Part shown: positions 40,070 through 48,461 of the stretch, piece after piece
Layout: each line of letters opens with the position of its first letter
How positions within the stretch are numbered: the stretch's first letter is position 1
Origin: Clostridiales bacterium
GTDB lineage: Bacteria; Bacillota; Clostridia; Oscillospirales; Oscillospiraceae
Assembly: GCA_018374635.1 (NCBI GenBank)
Contig: JAHAEW010000002.1
Coordinates: forward strand, 1 to 64,000
Length of the DNA: 64,000 nucleotides
Direction of reading: 5' to 3'
The notes under the pieces: model-generated
Seen by the model: the letters and a program-made list of their open reading frames with translations, nothing else
Databases searched by the model: none
What the model was told of the DNA's origin: nothing
Position numbers and translations under genes: made by a program

Positions 40070-40597
40070 TCATTTCCCGAGCCTCCGGCCCAAACGCGCC
40101 AGATAGAGGGCGATGACCTTGGAACATCCAAAGTCATAGGCCAGAAAAACCGGGTTGCCCACCAGGTAGACCAACGCCGTCATGCGCAAAGCCTCCGGCA
40201 GAAACGGGAGAAAGAGCCCCCGAAAGCCAAACCACAAAATGGTCACAGCCAGATTAAAGCACGCCAGCTTCAGTCCATACTCGGCCAACCGTGTCCGCAG
40301 CCGCTCGGCCCGGGACTTGATCACAGGATACAGGCCGAAAAAGAGCAGGTAGAGCAATGCGCTCCCCTTGTCGGGTACCAGGATCAACCCCAAAATACCG
40401 GCCGCTGCGTAACACATCAGGCCGGCGCGCAGTCCGCCGGACACCACAGCCGCAGCCGGGATCAGACCGGAGAGCGCTACCAGGCCCATCCGTCCGCCGG
40501 GCGCGATGGACGCCCCATAGAGCAGCAGCAGCGAGAGGGCGGCCAGTACCGCCGGCAGCGCAACCTCTCTGCTGCCGCCGGAATTCGCGCGGGGCAT
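40070..40597 (-). CDS. Unknown multi-pass membrane protein
   Basis: 175 residues with about five or six hydrophobic helices separated by short polar loops (for example LAALSLLLLYGASIAP and GILGLILVPDKGSALLYLLF). A positive patch KSRAERLRTRLAEYG lies mid-protein. It resembles small clostridial membrane proteins without a function. Last gene of the cdaA operon, 1 nt after the DnaJ-like gene. Confidence 0.7.
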   Translation of the reverse strand: MPRANSGGSREVALPAVLAALSLLLLYGASIAPGGRMGLVALSGLIPAAAVVSGGLRAGLMCYAAAGILGLILVPDKGSALLYLLFFGLYPVIKSRAERLRTRLAEYGLKLACFNLAVTILWFGFRGLFLPFLPEALRMTALVYLVGNPVFLAYDFGCSKVIALYLARLGRRLGK

Positions 40598-40598
40598 C

Positions 40599-41204
40599 TC
40601 AGTACCCCCCGCATCCGCCGCACAGGCAGTTGAGGCACATCATGCTGGTACAGCAGTCGCAGGCGTCCATGCCGCCCCCGTATCCGTAAGGGCGGTATGC
40701 CTGTCCTCCGTTCTGCATCATAGCCAGCGCCTGACGGTACTCCCCGTTCGTGGGGTCCATCCGGCAGGCCATCTGATAGTGCTGCATGGCCTCGTCCAGC
40801 CACCCCTTCCGGTAGGCGATGCTGCCCATCAGGAAGTGCCACTCGCCGTTCTGGGCAGGCGCGGTGCGCAGCAGCTGCTCCGCCCGCCCCAGATCGCCCA
40901 GGTTGATGGCCTGCCGGGCCTGCTGGTACACGCTCCCGCCGGAATAGGACTGCTGCTGGTAGCTGCTCTGCTGGCTTTTATAACCGGAATTGGACGCGGT
41001 ATGCCCTCCCCCTCCGGCGCGCTGCTTCGTGATCTGGTCATAGGCCTCGTTGATCTCTTTCATCTTCTCCTCGGCCAGATCGGCCAGAGGATTGTTCTGA
41101 TAATTGTCCGGATGGTACTTCCGGGCCAGCTCCCGGTATGCGCGCTTGATCTCGTCGTCACTGGCGGTAGGCTCCACGCCCAAAACACGGTAGGGATCCG
41201 TCAT
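40599..41204 (-). CDS. J-domain protein with a cysteine-rich tail
   Basis: 201 residues. The N-terminal J domain (~1-65, DPYRVLGVEPTASDDEIKRA, with HPD) should stimulate a DnaK. A TPR-like region (~90-165, lengths and spacing of GEWHFLMGSIAYRKGWLDEA) follows. The C-terminus is DACDCCTSMMCLNCLCGGCG, nine cysteines in a short stretch, likely metal-binding. It overlaps the DUF5685 gene by 4 nt. Confidence 0.8.
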   Translation of the reverse strand: MTDPYRVLGVEPTASDDEIKRAYRELARKYHPDNYQNNPLADLAEEKMKEINEAYDQITKQRAGGGGHTASNSGYKSQQSSYQQQSYSGGSVYQQARQAINLGDLGRAEQLLRTAPAQNGEWHFLMGSIAYRKGWLDEAMQHYQMACRMDPTNGEYRQALAMMQNGGQAYRPYGYGGGMDACDCCTSMMCLNCLCGGCGGY

Positions 41205-42088
41205 CTGTCCATTCTCCTATGCATGCAAGAATTCCATCGGCCCGCTCCGTCTGATGGTGCAAAGACGCTGCGCTCCATGGCGGGAAGGCCGAGGTAAAGG
41301 ATATTTTCTAATATTCCGCTCCAGTCGCCCGCATCCAGCAAAGCATATGCGGATACCGCCAGGTTTCTGGAGTGAAGCAGGGTCCGCTCGATCTCCTCCC
41401 GGTGATCCTGCGCCCTGTCCGGAAAACGCTTCAAAATGGGGTTATACTGTCCGGCCCGCCGGTCTTCCTCCAGGTCGTCCCAAGCGTCCAGCAGATAAAT
41501 CCACCGCCCCACATGGTAGAGCAGCTGTTCCATCGCGCGGTCCCGCGCCGGACTTCCGGTTTTGGGTCCGGCCGCCGACAGAATGCGGGCAAAGGTATCC
41601 GCCGTCCGGTCCAGGGAGGGGCACTGCTCCCGCTCCAGCACATGGAGCTCCCCCAGACAGTTCTCCACGGTTTCCGCAAAGGCCGGACAGGAGCGCTGCG
41701 CTCTCCGGTAGGCCGGACGCAGCAGGCGGGATAAGATCCGGCTGCACTGCCGCTGCCAGAAGGACCCGTCCAGCACACCGTCCCGCAGCTTCCAGTAGGC
41801 GAGGATCACGCTCTCATCGGCCGCCAGGTCCATCGCCTCATGCCGCGGCGTACAGGACTTCCGGCATATCCCCAGCCGCGCGGGACAGCGGCACCGGCTC
41901 CGCTCTTTCCGGCCCAGGTCCGGCAGAAGCAGCATGGCCAGGAAGGTAAAGTCATAGTTGAGGAACATCCGGGCCAGGAAGCCGTGGCGGCGTCCCATGG
42001 CGTCGCACAGGCCGCAGTAGGCCTCCCGGTACCGCTCCCACTCCCATACCCGCAGCTCCGTCCTCACGGGTCTGACATATCCAAACAT
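41201..42088 (-). CDS. DUF5685 family protein
   Basis: 295 residues, mostly alpha-helical, no signal peptide. The N-terminal third carries two cysteine groups: EAYCGLCDAMGRRHG (CxxC) and RCRCPARLGICRKSCTP. These could bind a metal or iron-sulfur cluster. Function is unknown; members often adjoin J-domain genes in Clostridia, as here. It starts 12 nt after rseC. Confidence 0.75.
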   Translation of the reverse strand: MFGYVRPVRTELRVWEWERYREAYCGLCDAMGRRHGFLARMFLNYDFTFLAMLLLPDLGRKERSRCRCPARLGICRKSCTPRHEAMDLAADESVILAYWKLRDGVLDGSFWQRQCSRILSRLLRPAYRRAQRSCPAFAETVENCLGELHVLEREQCPSLDRTADTFARILSAAGPKTGSPARDRAMEQLLYHVGRWIYLLDAWDDLEEDRRAGQYNPILKRFPDRAQDHREEIERTLLHSRNLAVSAYALLDAGDWSGILENILYLGLPAMERSVFAPSDGAGRWNSCMHRRMDR

Positions 42089-42099
42089 CGGGGGCTGTC

Positions 42100-42522
42100 T
42101 CAGTCCAGAATCGCGGTGATCCGGAAGGAAGTGAGCCGGCGGCGCTTGACCACACTGTTGGCATAGACCGCAGCGGCAATCCCCACAAAGAAGCCCAGCC
42201 CGCCCAGGGCGATGGAAACGGATTCTACGTGCGCGATCATACGCCCCGCGGCATAGAGCAGGAAAAAGAGGATCAGCGGCACCAGATACACAACGGCCGC
42301 AATGCTGAGCACCTGCTTTGTCTCACTCTCTACCTGTACTGTATCTCCCGCCCTGGCGTGAAGCGGATTGAAGGCCATGGCGGTCACTTCGCTCTGCACC
42401 AGCATCTCGCTGCATCCGCCTCCGCACTGGGAGCAGTCATGTCCACAGGCTGATTTCCGCTTGACGGCGATCTCTGCCACGGTGTCGCTGACTACCCGGT
42501 TTACTCTTGCGATCTGTTCCAT
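42100..42522 (-). CDS. RseC/RsxC-associated SoxR-reducing family protein
   Basis: 140 residues of the RseC_MucC family. An N-terminal cysteine cluster (CGHDCSQCGGGC, ~residues 24-35) precedes two transmembrane helices (~75-95 and 100-120). Relatives are linked to Rnf-type membrane electron transfer, but no rnf gene is in the window. The ATG at 42522 opens MEQIARVNRVVSDTVAEI. Confidence 0.85.
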   Translation of the reverse strand: MEQIARVNRVVSDTVAEIAVKRKSACGHDCSQCGGGCSEMLVQSEVTAMAFNPLHARAGDTVQVESETKQVLSIAAVVYLVPLILFFLLYAAGRMIAHVESVSIALGGLGFFVGIAAAVYANSVVKRRRLTSFRITAILD

Positions 42523-42592
42523 ATCTAACCTCTTATCCAGTTGCTGTGTGGGACGGACGCATTGCGCCCGTCCCACCGTGTTTCCCGTATGT

Positions 42593-43834
42593 TTAATTGC
42601 GCCGCAGATTGACGACCACCTTGTAGTCTCCGCCGACGACGCCCACGCTGCTGCTGCCGTCCAGATAGACCGTGGCGTTCACCGTCTGGCTACCCGGTCC
42701 GGCATCCTTCAGATCGGCCACCATCCGCAGCTGCGACGGGATCACCGCGTTCACGGCCTCTTCCTCCCCGCGGATCTGCACCAGGCAGGAGAGAGTCACC
42801 TTCTCGGGTGTATAGCCTTCGGGGACATTGACGAAGCTGATGTTGTCCACTTCCAACGAGCGGGTGGTCAATCCGGTGATCTTGACCGTCACGGTGGCCT
42901 CGGCCACGCCGCTGACATTTTCCAGGTGGGTGCCCACATCAATGGGGAACGTGATCGTATTCTGATCAAAGATCGTCTGGAGGTCGATCTGCCCCAACAC
43001 GATCTTGGTCACCGAATCCAGAGCCTCCTCATCTCCGGAAACCGTAATGGTCTCCGGCTCGATGCTCACCTCCACATTGTCCGCGGTGGCGCCGCCGCCG
43101 GGCAGAATATCCACGGTCAGGGGGATCTCCTTGAGCTTGACGACCGGGAGAGTCACTTCCACCATGTCCACGTTGGTGGTCAGCTTCAGCTCCTTGGCAT
43201 CCAGCACCTGGCCGTCAAACCCGATCAGCTGGAAGGGCATAGTGCCTGTAAAGGTCGCGGAGAGCGGCTCATCCTCCCGGGTCACCGTCACAAGGGCATA
43301 ATCGACCCGGTTGACATTCTCTTCCTCGCCGCTGACTGTAATGCTGCCCGGCGTGATGGAGAATTCACCCCGCTGGAAGCCGTCAGCCACCTCGCCGTTA
43401 AAGACGCCCCGCACCTCTACCTGCCGGTCCGAGCGGCGGGCCACGGTGTAGGAGATGTTCTGCACATTGCCCACCACGCTGTAACTGATCTGGCTGACGC
43501 TGTTGGGCGTGCTGAGCTGATAGCCCGTGGTATAAGAACCCGGCGCGGTGATCTTGGAGACATCCACCACCGCAGTGACCGCCCCCTTCTCCGACAGCTT
43601 CATAGCCACGCTCCGGGTGGATTTGACCTCCAGCGTGATGGTCTGCTCCGCGCCCTCCGAGATCATCAGGCCGCGCTCTTCCAGTGTCTCGACATTGGTA
43701 AAGGTCACGGGAATATTGCGGATGGTGTTGATCTCCTCCCGGCCTTCTCCGCTGCCCACATAGAGCCAGAGAAAGACGGCCAGCAGCAGGGACAATACGA
43801 TATAGAGCCATTTACTCTCCCTTATGTTCCCCAT
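42593..43834 (-). CDS. cdaR: CdaR (YbbR-domain regulator of CdaA)
   Basis: 413 residues. One N-terminal membrane helix (~9-25) and four extracytoplasmic YbbR-type beta repeats follow. In Firmicutes it binds and tunes the diadenylate cyclase CdaA. It overlaps cdaA by 23 nt. Confidence 0.92.
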   Translation of the reverse strand: MGNIRESKWLYIVLSLLLAVFLWLYVGSGEGREEINTIRNIPVTFTNVETLEERGLMISEGAEQTITLEVKSTRSVAMKLSEKGAVTAVVDVSKITAPGSYTTGYQLSTPNSVSQISYSVVGNVQNISYTVARRSDRQVEVRGVFNGEVADGFQRGEFSITPGSITVSGEEENVNRVDYALVTVTREDEPLSATFTGTMPFQLIGFDGQVLDAKELKLTTNVDMVEVTLPVVKLKEIPLTVDILPGGGATADNVEVSIEPETITVSGDEEALDSVTKIVLGQIDLQTIFDQNTITFPIDVGTHLENVSGVAEATVTVKITGLTTRSLEVDNISFVNVPEGYTPEKVTLSCLVQIRGEEEAVNAVIPSQLRMVADLKDAGPGSQTVNATVYLDGSSSVGVVGGDYKVVVNLRRN

Positions 43835-44699
43835 CGCGCTGGCCTCCTTTCATGGCTTTCAACAGGTTGAAGAGCTTAAAGCGCTGGCTCTCATCCTCCT
43901 CATTTTTGGGAAGGAGCTCATTGCGCAGCAGCCGCTCCAGGGTCTCCGGCGCCAGATGGCGCTTGAGCATTCCGCCCACGGCCACCGAGATGGAGCCGGT
44001 CTCCTCCGAGACGATGGCAACCACCGCGTCCGAATGTTCGCTTGCCCCGATCCCGGCCCGGTGGCGCATACCCAGGTCCCGGGACAGATTCACGTTTCCG
44101 GAGAGGGGCAGCACACACCCGGCGCCCACGATGCGTCCATTCCGGACAATGACCGCGCCGTCATGGAGAGGCGCCTTGTTCCAGAAGAGGTTCTTCAGCA
44201 GCTCACTGCTCACCGAGCAGTCCAGCGAAGTGCCGGTCTTGATGGAGTCATCAAAGAGATTTTTCCGCTCAAACACCATAAGCGCTCCCGTCTTGCTTTT
44301 GGAAAGAGAGGCGTAGGCCTCTACCGTCTGCTGGATGGCGTGCTCGATCTCATCCGGCGTCTCCGCTTTTCCAAAGACGTTTCCCAGGCGGCTGTTGCCC
44401 ACCTGCTCCAGCATTTTCCGGATCTCCGGCTGAAAGAGGACCACCAGAGCCAGAACGCCCCACTCCACCGTCTTCCCCAGGAAATAGTTCAAAGTATTCA
44501 GTTTCAGCAGCTGTGAGAGCCACAGGGCCGCCAGAATCAGAATGACTCCCTTGGCCACCTGGCCGGAGCTGCTCCGCCGGATCAGAATGATCACCCGGTA
44601 GATGATAAAGGCCATAATGCCGATATCAATAAAATCGGTGACGTGGATCAAACGGAGATAATTGAGGACAACCTGCATAAACTGGTATATATGTTCCAT
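43812..44699 (-). CDS. cdaA: Membrane diadenylate cyclase
   Basis: 295 residues. Three N-terminal transmembrane helices (~1-80) are followed by a DisA_N cyclase domain with DGAVIVRNGRIVGAGC and the RHRAG motif (~215-219). It makes c-di-AMP from two ATP, which controls potassium and cell-wall balance. Family members are usually essential. First gene of the operon, behind a clear promoter. Confidence 0.96.
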   Translation of the reverse strand: MEHIYQFMQVVLNYLRLIHVTDFIDIGIMAFIIYRVIILIRRSSSGQVAKGVILILAALWLSQLLKLNTLNYFLGKTVEWGVLALVVLFQPEIRKMLEQVGNSRLGNVFGKAETPDEIEHAIQQTVEAYASLSKSKTGALMVFERKNLFDDSIKTGTSLDCSVSSELLKNLFWNKAPLHDGAVIVRNGRIVGAGCVLPLSGNVNLSRDLGMRHRAGIGASEHSDAVVAIVSEETGSISVAVGGMLKRHLAPETLERLLRNELLPKNEEDESQRFKLFNLLKAMKGGQRDGEHKGE

Positions 44700-44788
44700 T
44701 TCCCACTACTCCCCATGTCGAACGCATGGTGTGCGCCCTGTGCTCACCCGATCGTTCACACAAACATACCGGGTCCTTTAACTTCATT

Positions 44789-44817
44789 ATTATACTGTCT
44801 TTCCACAATATTGGCAA
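44789..44817 (-). promoter_or_regulatory. Sigma-A promoter for the cdaA operon
   Basis: The minus strand reads TTGCCA (44817-44812), a 17-nt spacer and TATAAT (44794-44789). The leader is ~80 nt. Confidence 0.8.
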
Positions 44818-44984
44818 GAAGTAAGGCCGGGAATCTTTTGGTTCTTTCCGTGTGTTTACAAATAATTTTCAATTTATTCACAGCACTTCCGGCCGATCGG
44901 GTCCATTCCCGCAGGATCGTCCATATTCTTCCCATCATATGCCTCTTTAGCGTTATATTGGGCCGGTCTATCTTCCCTCCGGAC
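44818..44984. other. Non-coding stretch between the cdaA promoter and the aminotransferase terminator
   Basis: No credible coding frame, promoter pair or RNA fold was seen here. It is AT-richer than the surroundings. The whole gene-free stretch is 44700-45026. Confidence 0.5.
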
Positions 44985-45022
44985 AAAAATGGAGCTCCAA
45001 GCCGCACCGGGCCTGGAGCTCC
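44985..45022 (-). terminator. Terminator after the class V aminotransferase
   Basis: Arms GGAGCTCCA (44991-44999) and TGGAGCTCC (45014-45022). The minus strand continues TTTTTGTCC. Confidence 0.8.
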
Positions 45023-45026
45023 GCTT

Positions 45027-46169
45027 TCAAACCGCCTGTACTCCATTCCGCCGGATCTCCCGCAGCATGTGGGCAAACCGCCGGACCTCCGATTCCGTGG
45101 TGAAGGCGGAAACACTCATCCGTATGGTCCCGGTCTCAAAGGTACCGGCGGTGCGGTGGGCCAGCGGCGCACAGTGGAGGCCGGCGCGCACCGCGACGCC
45201 GCGCTTCCCCAGCAGTTCGCCCACCAGCTCACACTCCAGCCCATCCATACGCAGGGAGAGCACGCCGGTTTGCAGCCCCGGAGCCGGAGCGGCATAGACG
45301 GCCGCCCCGTCCATGCCCCGCAGCAGATGGACCGCCATGCGGATCATCCGCTCCTCATGGGCGCGGATCCGGCTGAGCCCGGTCCGCTTCACAAAGCGCA
45401 GTCCCTCCAGCAGTCCGGCAATGCCGGGCATGTTGTGCGTTCCCGCCTCCAGACGGTCCGGCAGGACCTCCGGCATGCCCGGCAGCGCTGAGGCGCTTCC
45501 CGTTCCGCCCTCCAAAAGCGTGCTCACATCCTCCCGTCCGCAGAGCAGCAGCCCTGTCCCCTGGGGACCATAGAGGGCCTTGTGCCCCGGCATGGCAATA
45601 AAGTCAGCCCCCAACTCCTTGCAGGAGATGGGGATCACTCCGGCAGACTGGGAGGCATCCAGCACGAACGGGACTCCCCTCTCCCGGCAGATGCCAGCGA
45701 TGCCATGCACCGGCAGCACATAGCCAAACACATTGGATACGTGGGTACAGATGACCGCCGCAGTCCGGTCTGTAATCGCTCTTTCAAATTGTCGCAGCAG
45801 AACTTCCGGCCGGAAGAGCGGGGCCTGCGCCACCAGCGTCTCCGCGCCGAGCGCTACCAGCGGCCGGGTCACGGCATTGTGCTCATACCCTGAGATGACC
45901 ACCCGTTCTCCGGGCCGCACCAGGGTCTTGATCGCCAAATTGAGCGCATGTGTGGCATTGCTGGTAAAAATCACACGCTCCGGATGCTCTGTCATGTCAA
46001 ACAGCTCCGCCGCAGCCATGCGGCATGCAAAGGCCGTATCTGCCGCCCACTGGGCCGGACGATAGCCGCCCCGTCCGGGCGTCGTCATCGTATTGACCGC
46101 CTGCGCGACGGCCTTCGCTACCGCGGACGGCTTTTGGAGCGTAGTGGCAGCACTGTCCAGGTAAATCAT
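45027..46169 (-). CDS. Class V PLP aminotransferase, cysteine-desulfurase/selenocysteine-lyase type
   Basis: 380 residues. Fold-type-I enzyme that removes S (or Se) from cysteine (selenocysteine). It opens YLDSAATT. The PLP lysine is in GHKALYGPQGTG (~residues 191-202) and the probable reactive cysteine in RAGLHCAPLAHR (~343). It is 4-nt-coupled to the DUF3343 gene, a family often linked to Se/S handling, so it may supply a special sulfur or selenium route. No suf or isc gene lies nearby. Confidence 0.85.
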   Translation of the reverse strand: MIYLDSAATTLQKPSAVAKAVAQAVNTMTTPGRGGYRPAQWAADTAFACRMAAAELFDMTEHPERVIFTSNATHALNLAIKTLVRPGERVVISGYEHNAVTRPLVALGAETLVAQAPLFRPEVLLRQFERAITDRTAAVICTHVSNVFGYVLPVHGIAGICRERGVPFVLDASQSAGVIPISCKELGADFIAMPGHKALYGPQGTGLLLCGREDVSTLLEGGTGSASALPGMPEVLPDRLEAGTHNMPGIAGLLEGLRFVKRTGLSRIRAHEERMIRMAVHLLRGMDGAAVYAAPAPGLQTGVLSLRMDGLECELVGELLGKRGVAVRAGLHCAPLAHRTAGTFETGTIRMSVSAFTTESEVRRFAHMLREIRRNGVQAV

Positions 46170-46420
46170 AGCAGCACCTCTTTATAGCTGCCGTCGCTCT
46201 CCATAATAAAGACCCGCTTCGGCCCCAGTCCGGCCTGGACCAGGATGCGCAGGGCGTCGGACAGGTTTCGCTGTGCCACCTTGACCGAGTATCCGCATCC
46301 CTCTCCGGCGATGACTTTCGGCGAACGCAGGATATGCGCCGTAATGCCTACCCGCTCCAACACAGCGGCTGTCCGCTGCGCATAGGTCAGGGAACGGCAG
46401 ACAATAAGATAATAGACCAT
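46166..46420 (-). CDS. DUF3343 family protein
   Basis: 84 residues. A small alpha/beta protein with LIVCRSLTYAQRTAAVLE and a GEGCGYSVKV loop containing one cysteine. DUF3343 is proposed to carry Se/S or to act with YedF-like proteins; function is not proven. Its stop overlaps the ATG of the aminotransferase (ATGA). Confidence 0.8.
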   Translation of the reverse strand: MVYYLIVCRSLTYAQRTAAVLERVGITAHILRSPKVIAGEGCGYSVKVAQRNLSDALRILVQAGLGPKRVFIMESDGSYKEVLL

Positions 46421-46476
46421 GGTTCAAACGCTCCTCTCGCCCCATCGTATGCCGGGGCGGGAGGCACGGTTCCATC

Positions 46477-46947
46477 CTACTCCTCCAGCAGCGCCACCGC
46501 GTGAGCCGCCATGCCCTCGCCGGCGCCGGTAAAGCCAAGCCCTTCTTCCGTGGTGGCCTTGACGTTGACCCGGTCCTCCCTAATCCCCATACGGGCGGCC
46601 AGATTAGCGCGCATCCGCGGGATATGGGGAGCCAGCTTGGGCCGCTGGGCCAGGACCGTAGCGTCCACATTGCCGACCCGGTACCCCTTCCCGCGCAGCA
46701 TCTCCATGACACGCTCCAGCAGCGCCAGACTGTCCGCGCCCTCATAGGCCGGATCGTTGTCCGGAAACGCATGTCCGATGTCCCAGAGCCCGGCGGCCCC
46801 CAGGAGGGCGTCCATCACCGCATGGGTCAGGACATCCGCGTCGGAGTGTCCCAGCAGCCCCCGCTCATAGGGGATCTCCACGCCGCCCAGGATGAGACGG
46901 CGTCCTTCCACCAGCTTATGTACATCATAACCATGTCCGATTCTCAC
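46477..46947 (-). CDS. ispF: 2-C-methyl-D-erythritol 2,4-cyclodiphosphate synthase
   Basis: 156 residues, step 5 of the MEP isoprenoid pathway. IGHGYDVH and GGVEIPYERGLLGHSDADVL carry the zinc ligands; DIGHAFPDNDP and KATTEEGLGFTG are also present. The start is GTG at 46947 after GGAGGGGG. The GTGA overlap with ispD is shared. Confidence 0.96.
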   Translation of the reverse strand: MRIGHGYDVHKLVEGRRLILGGVEIPYERGLLGHSDADVLTHAVMDALLGAAGLWDIGHAFPDNDPAYEGADSLALLERVMEMLRGKGYRVGNVDATVLAQRPKLAPHIPRMRANLAARMGIREDRVNVKATTEEGLGFTGAGEGMAAHAVALLEE

Positions 46948-47678
46948 AGCGTCCCCCTCCATTCCAGAAGCGCCTCCGCCAGCACCAGGTCCTCCGGTGT
47001 GGTGACCTTCAAATTCGTATATTCTCCCGTGGTGAGAGAGACCCTCATCCCGATCCGTTCCACCGCGGAGCAGTCATCGGTAAGAGCCGCCCCCTCCCCC
47101 AGCGCCTTGGCGAGCGCGCCCCGGATCAGCGCGGCGTCGAAGACCTGGGGCGTCTGCACCGCAAAGAGCTCTGAACGGTCGGGCGTCCGCTCCACGATCC
47201 CCCCGGCCGCCTGTTTGATCGTGTCCTTGACCGGCACCGCGGGGGCCGCCGCACCACACTCCTCCGCCTTGCGGATGACCTCATCCAGCACCGCCTGACT
47301 GACCAAGGGGCGGGCCCCGTCGTGGATGGCGATCAATTCAGCTTGCCCGCTGGCCTCCTGGATGCCCCGCAGCACCGATTCCGCCCGGCTGGCTCCGCCC
47401 ACAACCACAGATTTGATCTTGGAAAATCCACCCTCCCGGCAAAGCTGGCTGATGGGCATGATCAGATCCTCCCGGGTAACCACCACAATCTCCTGAATGC
47501 GGGGACAGCTGTCCAGCGCGCGCAGCGTGTGCATCAGGACCGGCACATCCCCCAGCGTGAGCAGTATCTTATCCTGTCCCCCCATACGGGTGGATGATCC
47601 GGCAGCCGGGACCACCGCGGTACAAAAGGCCTGCTGTTCCCGGTTTCGCTTCAGCAGCCGCCTGAGCCATTCCGCCAT
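46944..47678 (-). CDS. ispD: 2-C-methyl-D-erythritol 4-phosphate cytidylyltransferase
   Basis: 244 residues, step 3 of the MEP pathway. VVPAAGSSTRMGGQDKILLTL (CTP site, residues 23-43 roughly), VVVGGASRAESV, AIHDGARPLVS and the C-terminal TDDCSAVERIG are visible. The ATG at 47678 follows AGGAAGG. An N-terminal ~20-residue basic leader is longer than usual. Confidence 0.95.
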   Translation of the reverse strand: MAEWLRRLLKRNREQQAFCTAVVPAAGSSTRMGGQDKILLTLGDVPVLMHTLRALDSCPRIQEIVVVTREDLIMPISQLCREGGFSKIKSVVVGGASRAESVLRGIQEASGQAELIAIHDGARPLVSQAVLDEVIRKAEECGAAAPAVPVKDTIKQAAGGIVERTPDRSELFAVQTPQVFDAALIRGALAKALGEGAALTDDCSAVERIGMRVSLTTGEYTNLKVTTPEDLVLAEALLEWRGTL

Positions 47679-47710
47679 TTTTATTTCCTTCCTTTCCTCT
47701 GCCGTCCACA

Positions 47711-47732
47711 AGAAAAGGAGCCCGAAGGCTCC
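47711..47732 (-). terminator. Terminator (possibly leaky) between carD and ispD
   Basis: GGAGCC/GGCTCC stem (47717-47722 and 47727-47732). In RNA the loop is UUCG, followed by UUUUCUUGU. It sits only ~33 nt before the ispD start, and no separate ispD promoter was found, so read-through is likely. Confidence 0.7.
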
Positions 47733-47776
47733 CTCTTGCTCGATGCGTTCGCGCCGCGGCCGTCTCTCCCATCTTA

Positions 47777-48253
47777 TTATGCCAGGGCAGAATCAATGCG
47801 GGCCTCCACCGCTTCATAGCTGGAATCCTGGGAGAGGACGATCTCCGAAATCAGAATCTGCTTGGCCGAGTGGAGCATCTTCCGCTCTCCAGTCGAAAGG
47901 CCGCGCTCTCCATCCCGGCGCACCAGTCCTTTTACCACCCGGGCCACCTCCAGAAGGTCGCCGCTCTTCAGCCGCAGCATATTCTCCCGGTAACGCCGGT
48001 TCCAGTTGGAATCCATCTCCACGTCCATGCCGGGGATGGCAGCGATCACGCGGTCTGCCTCCTCTCCTACTACGATGGGACGCACGCCGATCTCCTCGCT
48101 GTTGTGCGTCGGGATCATGACAAGCATCCCGTTCAGAGGAAGCTTTAAGATATAATATTCCCGCAGTACTCCGTTGACCTTCTTCTGCACGATACTGTCA
48201 ATGACGCCAGCACCATGCATTGGATGGACGATTTTATCGCCTACCTGAAACAT
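47777..48253 (-). CDS. carD: CarD-family transcription regulator
   Basis: 158 residues. The N-terminal RNA-polymerase-interacting (RID) domain (~1-60, FQVGDKIVHPMHGAGVI) is followed by a helical DNA-binding domain. CarD/CdnL proteins stabilise the open complex at rRNA and other promoters. The ATG at 48253 follows GGGAGGTGGG. The neighbours are ispD-ispF, a frequent pairing in Clostridia and Actinobacteria. Confidence 0.9.
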   Translation of the reverse strand: MFQVGDKIVHPMHGAGVIDSIVQKKVNGVLREYYILKLPLNGMLVMIPTHNSEEIGVRPIVVGEEADRVIAAIPGMDVEMDSNWNRRYRENMLRLKSGDLLEVARVVKGLVRRDGERGLSTGERKMLHSAKQILISEIVLSQDSSYEAVEARIDSALA

Positions 48254-48360
48254 GATCCCACCTCCCAAACCGTTTGAGTCTGTGAATGATTCTCACGTAT
48301 TTCGCAATCTCGGTATTGGGCTTGTTCCCTGCGTCGGAGACAGCCCATAATACTAATTGT

Positions 48361-48389
48361 ATTATAGACCATTTCCCCGCCTTTTGCAA
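48361..48389 (-). promoter_or_regulatory. Sigma-A promoter for carD
   Basis: The minus strand reads TTGCAA (48389-48384), a 17-nt spacer and TATAAT (48366-48361). The leader to the ATG is about 100 nt. Confidence 0.8.
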
Positions 48390-48403
48390 GGAAAATGAGC
48401 AGT

Positions 48404-48447
48404 TTTCAAAAAAAGCAGCCCACTTTTGTTCAAAGTGAGCTGCTTTT
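48404..48447 (-). terminator. Terminator after ispH-rpsA
   Basis: A 16-nt stem (48411-48426 with 48432-48447) with one mismatch; the minus strand continues in a run of seven T. Confidence 0.88.
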
Positions 48448-48461
48448 ATCAGATAGAGAAA

